Shown here in pieces: positions 58,024 to 64,000 of a stretch of DNA of 64,000 nucleotides. A program made the position numbers and the translations under genes. This DNA is from Litsea cubeba (taxonomy: Eukaryota; Streptophyta; Magnoliopsida; Laurales; Lauraceae): positions 23,374,004 through 23,438,003 of the forward strand of contig CM022947.1 of the NCBI GenBank assembly GCA_012931725.1, written 5' to 3'. Under the pieces are notes generated by a model that was given only the letters and a program-made list of their open reading frames with translations, ran no database searches and was not told where the DNA came from. Numbering within the stretch: the first letter of the stretch is position 1; every line of letters begins with the position of its first letter.

Positions 58024-60084
58024 TGGGAATCTATAGCCACTGGTTAGAGGGCGAGGGCAGCGATCGAGGGCTTTAGGTCGGCCTTTAGGGTCCCTGCTGA
58101 CGTCCAAGTTAGGGGCGAGGATCCCAACGGCATCAACCTTCGCGACTTCTCGGGGGGTTGGATGCCGTTTCCTCTAGTGGCTGTGATAGAAGGTGGGGTC
58201 CGTTTTCCCCTTCACCCCCTTCTCAGGAGATGTCTCGGTCAATGGCGCCTCTGCCCCTGCCAGCTGCTACCTAATGCCTTCAAGATTGTGATGGGCACGG
58301 CTAGGTTAAATGAGGTTCTGGGCATTAACCTCGGCGTCTTCGATATTGAGGACGTATTTGATATATGCAAGTCCGGAGATGCTTATTATCTCCGGGCAAA
58401 GCCAGGCCGGGACGGCTTTGTCCGATACTTGGAGGATTCGAGCAAGTATGCCGGAGACGATCTCCTGTATGTCTCGGGAAACTGGGAGTTCGGGGTGGCC
58501 GACACCGATAGAGGCTACCAAGTCCCACGCCACTTCGGGACTATTCCAAGTAAATACCTTCTCTCTGGTTTTTATATTGTTTCTTTTTGTTCTGCCGTGC
58601 TAACGCTTCTGATTGTTACAGCTTTGAAGGAGAGAAAACGGGCCGCCCGCTACATCTGGAAGAGGAACGAGGCCTGGCTCCGCCTAGTATAGCGGTACAA
58701 CGGCCATGACGGCAGGGCGGCTTGGTCGCTGCTAGGGTATCAGCAGAGATACCGTGGGTATCTGAGGGGCACCGTAGAGCCGATCCAAGGTGAAGGTGCA
58801 GGTCCCGAAGTCGGGCAGGAACAGGCCAGTCCGGAGGCTGCAGAGGAGCCTTCGCGGGCGTCGTCTGACGTTAGGGCCACGTCTGGCGTTCTTGCTTCTA
58901 CGTCGGGATCGATACCTCTCCAGATCCCGGGAAGGGAGTCGAGTCGGGCTGCCCGATCTCCTTCGCCAAGTTCCGAGATGAGGCATACCAGGCGCTTGTC
59001 TTTCGAAGACCTCGAGGCCTTGGCGCTCGGAGTGGAGGATGCCCGAGCCCCCCATGGGTCTGTGAATCCGAATTCCCCTGAGCCTGCTCCGAGTGCTCGA
59101 ATGAATTCCCCCGCGGCTGCTGCGGAGGTTCCCGCACCTCCTAGCCCCATTGGTCTAGAAGTACGTTCTCCTCCGGCCGAAGTTGAGCAGGAGGGGGCTC
59201 GGCCGCTGAAGATGCCGAGGACTGATGCAGGTCCCAGCTCGGTCGCTGCCTCGCTGCCTCAGGGGCCGCCGTTATGGGAGCCGAGCTTTATGCTTGGGCC
59301 GGGGAGGCCGATGACGATGGAGGATCGCGTTCTTCACAGGATTGATCCACAGGTCCTCGAGGCCCTGGGGCGAGCCTGCGCCCTACCTCGGGACATGGAG
59401 CAGCTGGACAATTACAGCGACCAGAAGCTGATTCTGTCAATGCTGCAGTCTAACTTCACGGTAAGTCTTTTCTGCATTTCTTTTCGCCAATCCGGCGGTC
59501 TGGCACCTCTGACCTCCGGAGCTAACGCGTATACTCCGTTTCTTTCACAGGCGGCACAGAAGACCATGGCTGTAGCTGACAGGATCTGCAGATACAGTAT
59601 GGATGCTGCCGAGCTGACCGTGGAGAAGAACGGCTTGCAAGAGTCTCTGGACGTCGTCACCCAGAAACTAGCCAGGGTGGAGGGAGAATACGCGGCGAAG
59701 CTTGAGCAGGCGAGGGGGGAAGCCGAGGTGGAGAGAGCTAGAGTGGCCGAGCTCGAGGTTTCCATATCGAAGATGGAAGATGACTATGCGGCCCTGCTTC
59801 AGGCCGAATCCAAGAGGGCGGATGAAGCCGAGGCGAAACTCGAGTCGGAGTGCGATGCTGCTTTCGAGGACGCCAGAGCGCAGGTCACCGCCCATTACAA
59901 GGAAAGGGTCCTCGTCGTGAGGGATAAGGCCTGGGTGAAAGGATGGCGTGCCGGCCTGAAGGAGGCCGGGGCTTCTGAGGACCACCCTTCCTTCCGGGAG
60001 CCTCCCCCGTACCCACTCCCGACGCCGGCTTCTACTGCTCCGGAAGTTTCTGATGCTGCAGCCCGCGGGTCCGACCGGGCATGA
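58024..60084 (+). pseudogene. antisense three-exon gene of Tat-C
   Basis: Homologue of the intact Tat-B gene with the same introns. Exons are about 58024-58549, 58622-59460 and 59551-60084. It has GGWMPFPLVAVIEGGVRFPLHP, NWEFG, a linker, ALPRDMEQLDNYSDQ and a coiled coil. Two lesions are visible. The ATG at 58024 is out of frame with the body, and a TAG lies in the true frame near 58053. A TAG at 58690-58692 stands where Tat-B has GAA in VERYKGH. The rest stays open to 60084. Confidence 0.8.
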
Positions 60085-60536
60085 CCTCGGGACATTCGCT
60101 TCCCTGCTTTATGCTTTTTGTAATTTCCTTCAATTGTATTTGCTGCACAATGTAATGACAAGGATTTTAATGCAATCGAAAATTTCTTTGACCACTCGTC
60201 CTTCTACTTCTTTTTCTCGGTACTTCCGTGCTTGAGTTCGGCATGGTGCTTTCTGTGATGGGACGCTAGAATTGAGCGCCGAGCTATCTTCTTGGGTGCT
60301 CGCGACGATACTCCGTATCTCGGGCGATCTTCTTAGGTATTCACGCTGATACTCCGTATCTGGGGCGATCTTGTACAGCAGTAAGCATGGTGATGTGACC
60401 GTTGAGGGGAACGAGGGGATGGATCCACGTGGTATCATCGGAGCCGCTGGTCAGTATGGGGGAAGTCTAGCACGCCACGCAAGACGTGAGGGACCTCACC
60501 TCATAATTTCCCTCGAAGATCGGGCCCCCCGCTCTT

Positions 60537-61205
60537 CCTATAAATAGGAGCGGTAGGCTTGCCATGGAAGGGACGAGGGAACCAGGATATTCAAACAACC
60601 TGGCAGCCATGTTTAATAGATCTTCATGGGTTTTTGACCCAGATGGAACTCCCGTGCCAGGTGATGGCTTCCTCCAAGGGGGAAGGCCTGCCGCAGGCTG
60701 CGCGCTCTCTGAAGATGGTCCTCGTAGGCCACGCGCTCTCTGAACGCGGGTCTACGGCCAGCCTTCCCTGGTGCGGTTGCATGGGAATCTTTACAGCCGT
60801 GGGTTGGTGGCGCCCCCTGCGCTCGGCGGCCTTGTCGTCATTCCGCAAGGTTCTGGGCGGAGGGTAGGACTAGAAACGCCCCAGGAGGGGGCTCTTGTTT
60901 GCAAACTTTGGTCTGACCAGCCAAAGCGTGTTGCAGAGCTCCTGGCACCGGGCGCCTGGGGGTCTTGCTTCGTCCTAGGGGGCGGTTCTGAATCATGCCG
61001 CAGACCCTCCTTCTTGTGGGATATCAAGACCTCGGGGCAGGATGCAACAAGCCTTTCCGCCGGAGGTTTCCGGTCGGCGGGCGGTGTCGGTGAAGAGTAG
61101 TCTCAAAGCCTGCTTTCTTTCGGGTCTTCGGAGGGCCACGAGCCTTTCTGTGTATTTTGTTTCATGTTTGTAATCCATGTAATGAAGCAATTACAATGAA
61201 TAAGA
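60537..61205 (+). ncRNA. conserved small transcription unit of Tat-C, coding status uncertain
   Basis: TATA box CCTATAAATAGG at 60537, ATG at 60564, tail with AATGAA/AATAAG near 61180-61205. It is homologous in position and partly in sequence to 43311-43930 of Tat-B. The ATG frame closes after ~60 codons, unlike in Tat-B. Confidence 0.4.
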
Positions 61206-61469
61206 AGGGACGAGTTTTGTGTTCGCTCAATCCGTGTACATTTGCATTTCTGTATTCCATGCTCGCACTGCTCTTCTTTCGAAAGCTGACCTTGGCCGAA
61301 ATGGGGAGATTGAGCCGAGCCGAAGTGAGTTTTGGCGTGATCTCGGCTGTTTGAGTTCGGCGTGATCTCGAGGGTGTTCGTACCCAGAGCATCGGAGACC
61401 TCGGCCGTGCGATCTTTAGGGGTGCATGAACCAGGAATTAGGAAGTGACTGAGCGTCGGAGCTCGGAGC

Positions 61470-61950
61470 CTTTTCCAGGGTCCAGGACCCGGAGCTTTAG
61501 GAAACGACCGAGTTTGGACTCGAGGCCTTTTCCAGGGCGGTGGACCCGGAGCTTTAGGAAACGACCGAGTTTGGACTCGAGGCCTTTTCCAGGGCGGTGG
61601 ACCCGGAGCTTTAGGAAACGACCGAGTTTGGACTCGAGGCCTTTTCCAGGGCGGTGGACCCGGAGCGTTAGGAAACGACCGAGTTTGGACTCGAGGCCTT
61701 TTCCAGGGCGGTGGACCCGGAGCTTTAGGAAACGACCGAGTTTGGACTCGAGGCCTTTTCCAGGGCGGTGGACCCGGAGCTTTAGGAAACGACCGAGTTT
61801 GGACTCGAGGCCTTTTCCATGGCGGTGGACCCGGAGCTTTAGGAAACGACCGAGTTTGGACTCGAGGCCTTTTCCAGGGCGGTGGACCCGGAGCTTTAGG
61901 AAACGACCGAGTTTGGACTCGAGGCCTTTTCCAGGGCGGTGGACCCGGAG
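61470..61950. repeat. Tat-C 57-bp minisatellite, about eight units
   Basis: GAGCTTTAGGAAACGACCGAG starts at 61492, 61549, 61606, 61663, 61720, 61777, 61834 and 61891. Unit 57 bp (19 codons), equal to the first part of the Tat-B 105-bp unit. Long frames across it are artefacts. Confidence 0.93.
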
Positions 61951-62029
61951 TTGCCGAAGTCATGTGAGGAGAGATGACACAGATTTGACGACAGGGCAAA
62001 AGGCACTTTCATTGATTGAGACTTGCTAC

Positions 62030-62665
62030 ATTTTTTAGAAACAGAATTTCTTCAGGCAGGACGCGTTCCACGATCTCGGCAGTGGCTTGCCTGTGAGACC
62101 ACCCTGAACGGGCCATGCCAGCTTGGGGCCGGCTTTCCTTTGTTTGGCTGTCAGCTGGCGGAGTCTCCTTGAGAACCGGCTCTCCCAGGGAGAACCTTAC
62201 TTAGACATTTTGATTGCACGCTCTGGCTAACCGCTGTCGATAATCGGTCAGACGCAGGGCTATTGTTCCTTGGCGCTTGTCCGCCAGCTCCAGCTCCAGC
62301 TCCATTACCAGGTTTGTCTTACTTCGGCCTTGGTCGATCAGCTCTGCGAGAAGGCCGATCTCTAAAGGAATTGACTGCTTCCATCCCGCAGGCCGGAGAG
62401 GCGTTGCCGAGGTGGGAGAGCGTCGGGCTTGTGAAGTGGGACTCGGCGGCAGTCTCTGTAGGCATCAAGGAAGCTCATCCGGTCGTGGCCAGTGATGGCG
62501 CCGATCAGGGGGAACCTGTCTGGGTCTGCCGAGTTCAGCATGGCCTCGGCCGTGGCCTCAATCGTTGTGGGGGAGCTGGATTCCCCCGAGATCTTTGTCT
62601 GAGAGAAGAGATCGCAGGTCGGCCGCGGCGAGCTTTTTTGGATGCCAGTCCGAGCTCGGCTTCCA
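62030..62665 (-). pseudogene. Tat-C collapsed pol: short integrase, RT and pre-protease remnants
   Basis: Plus-strand 62040-62415 matches Tat-B 45410-45815 (integrase C-terminus) with small gaps. 62460-62510 matches the RT segment near 48150-48200 (GGCATCAAGGAAGCTCAT...GGCG(C/T)CGATCAG). 62510-62560 matches 48590-48640. 62590-62660 matches 49175-49250. The fragments keep their order, so pol was lost by at least three separate deletions rather than one. Confidence 0.75.
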
Positions 62666-64000
62666 TCACCTTCTTCCCGTGCGATGCGAGCTTCCGCGAG
62701 ACGAGGGAGAGGGAACCGAGGATGCCAGGTGGATCACGTTAATGATTTTTTCGGAGTCCTCGCTGTCTGGGTCCCGAGCCGTGCTCTGGTGAACTCGACC
62801 CCCGCTGCCGCCGGCATCTTCTGTCTTGACGAATTCCGGGAGGTGGCCTTCGCCGGCGAGTCTCTCCAGGTACCACTTCAGAGAGTTGCACTCCTCGGTC
62901 TTGTGTCCTTTACCTTTGTGGTAGGAGCAGTAGAGCTTCCTTCGACTGCCGTTGGTGGGCTCATTTCTCAAGGGCTGAGGCCACTCGAAGAACGGCTTGC
63001 CCTTTATTTTGTTCATGATCTGGTGTATCGGCTCTCTGAAGACGACGTTGATGCCTTGATAGGCGCTGGCGTGAGGCCTTGGCCTCCTGCTGCCCCCAGA
63101 CCTGGGTGGTGTGGGCATCGCCGAACTGGCGACCCAAGCCTGCTTGGGCTCCTGCTTCTGGAAGGGCTCCCCGCCTCTCTGCCGAGGCTGGTTGCTCTCG
63201 TGCTCAGGTTCTGGATGCCCGTCCTGATCCAGGGCTCGGATCTCGTCTTCCTCCTGGGCGATGAAGCGCTTTACCCGGGACATCAACTCTGGCATGGACT
63301 CTGGGGGGTCCCCGGCCAAGTCCTTCCGCAAGTCGTGGCCGGGGATCAGGGCATGCTGGAAGGCGTAGATTGCTATCTCCTCTCTAGTGCCCTCGATCTG
63401 GCTGTAGACCGCCCAGAATCGCCGGGCGAAGAAGGCGAGGGTCTCACCCTGTTTCATTCTCATGGCGAGGAGGTCCCCTTCCTTCTTGGGGACGACGGTG
63501 TAAGCTTGGAACTTCTTTAAGAAGGAGAGCTGGAGCTCCTTCCAACTGGAAACCGACTTCTCTGGGAGAGAACATAACCATCTCAGGGGGAGGTCACCCA
63601 AACTGGAGGAGAAGATTTTGCAGTTCAGGTGACCCTCATTCCCCCAGATGGACATCTTCTGGGAGAAATGGCGAAGGTGAGCGGATGGGTCGGACAGTCC
63701 GTCATAGGGGACGAATCGCGGGACGGAGAACTTTCTGGGCAAGGGGGTGCGCTCGATCTCCTTTGTGAAGGGTGAGCCCCCCAGATCAGTGTGGCCACAG
63801 ATCTGCTTCTGGTCCCGCACGTCTAGGTTGTGCTGGAGAGCCAATCTGACACGTTTGTCAAATCGCTGCTGCTCATCGTCCTTCTCTGGGGTCTGAGCTC
63901 TGGGCTTTCTCTTGGAGTGGTTTGGGCTACGATGGCTATGAGCTCGGCCATCGCGGCTATGAGGACTTCGGCTGTTGCTCGAGTCTTCGTCACGAATCTG
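62666..64000 (-). pseudogene. gag: Tat-C gag, partial
   Basis: Open from the window edge to 62666, so the start is outside. It contains DEQQRFDKRVRLALQHNL, the gag core (PLPRKFSVPRFVPYDGL, WKELQLSFLKKFQAY, MKQGETLAFFARRF) and a CSYHKGKGHKTEEC knuckle near 62920. The frame is continuous where Tat-B has the 49707 frameshift. It ends early at the pol deletion junction (SSRGSSHRTGRR). Confidence 0.9.

Larger units (their letters stand above)
56599..64000 (-). mobile_element. Tat-C: internally deleted relative of Tat-B, cut by the window end
   Basis: A 3' LTR at 56599-57480 is followed by the same polypurine tract as Tat-B, an antisense gene, a small TATA-initiated unit, a 57-bp minisatellite, collapsed pol and gag. 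The order is identical to Tat-B. The 5' LTR and gag N-terminus lie outside the window. The left flank CGTAC would be the target duplication. Confidence 0.9.

Noticed and set aside
61103..62038. 298- and 197-codon ORFs over the 57-bp array on both strands
   Set aside because: Same cause: repeat units of 19 codons keep frames open on both strands.
1..64000. tRNA or rRNA genes
   Set aside because: None was convincing by eye. A structure-based tRNA search would be needed to exclude a tRNA in the AT-rich parts.

Overview
The window looks like transposable-element-dense nuclear DNA of a flowering plant. The grounds are plant-type GT-AG introns, CACTA, MULE and Tat-lineage Ty3/gypsy elements, plant mobile domain (PMD) genes, and one short secreted cysteine-rich peptide gene of plant type. 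I cannot name the species. Nothing prokaryotic, organellar or viral was seen.

Layout. 1-8 kb: CACTA-like debris, made of a broken transposase (896-1746, minus), two CACTA-type termini with subterminal repeat arrays (605-895 and 7190-8009), GA-rich tracts and a partial ~1.3-kb duplication. 8.5-27.2 kb: a decayed Tat/Ogre-like Ty3 retrotransposon in plus orientation ('Tat-A'). It has gag, protease and integrase but has lost reverse transcriptase. A 3.3-kb solo LTR is inserted in it at 10932-14229. Downstream of integrase it has several tandem arrays, then a five-exon PMD gene on the opposite strand, then a ~2.4-kb LTR. 27.9-38.2 kb: a 10.3-kb Mutator-like element bounded by ~260-bp inverted repeats and a 9-bp target duplication. 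It carries a MuDR-type transposase (plus) and a ten-exon gene (minus) that fuses a PMD to a Ulp1-type cysteine protease, an arrangement like the Kaonashi MULEs. 38.23-38.95 kb: a ~0.7-kb island of apparent host DNA holding a two-exon gene for a 77-residue secreted peptide with ten cysteines. 38.9-52.2 kb: a structurally complete Tat-lineage retrotransposon in minus orientation ('Tat-B': LTRs 943 and 945 bp, target duplication ATAAC). Its gag-pol has many single-base lesions, but its three-exon antisense gene is fully open. 52.2-56.6 kb: a probable non-autonomous DNA transposon with a ~168-bp internal periodicity, then LTR-like fragments. 56.6-64 kb: a related element ('Tat-C', minus, cut by the window end) whose pol has collapsed to a few short fragments.

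How the parts relate. All three Tat elements share one unusual 3' module downstream of integrase: a tandem-repeat array, then a multi-exon gene on the opposite strand with its own TATA box. In Tat-B and Tat-C a second TATA-initiated unit of unclear coding capacity lies between these two parts. PMD sequences occur in two unrelated element classes, Tat-A and the MULE. Many frame disruptions fall in homopolymer runs, so slippage or assembly error should be separated from true decay.
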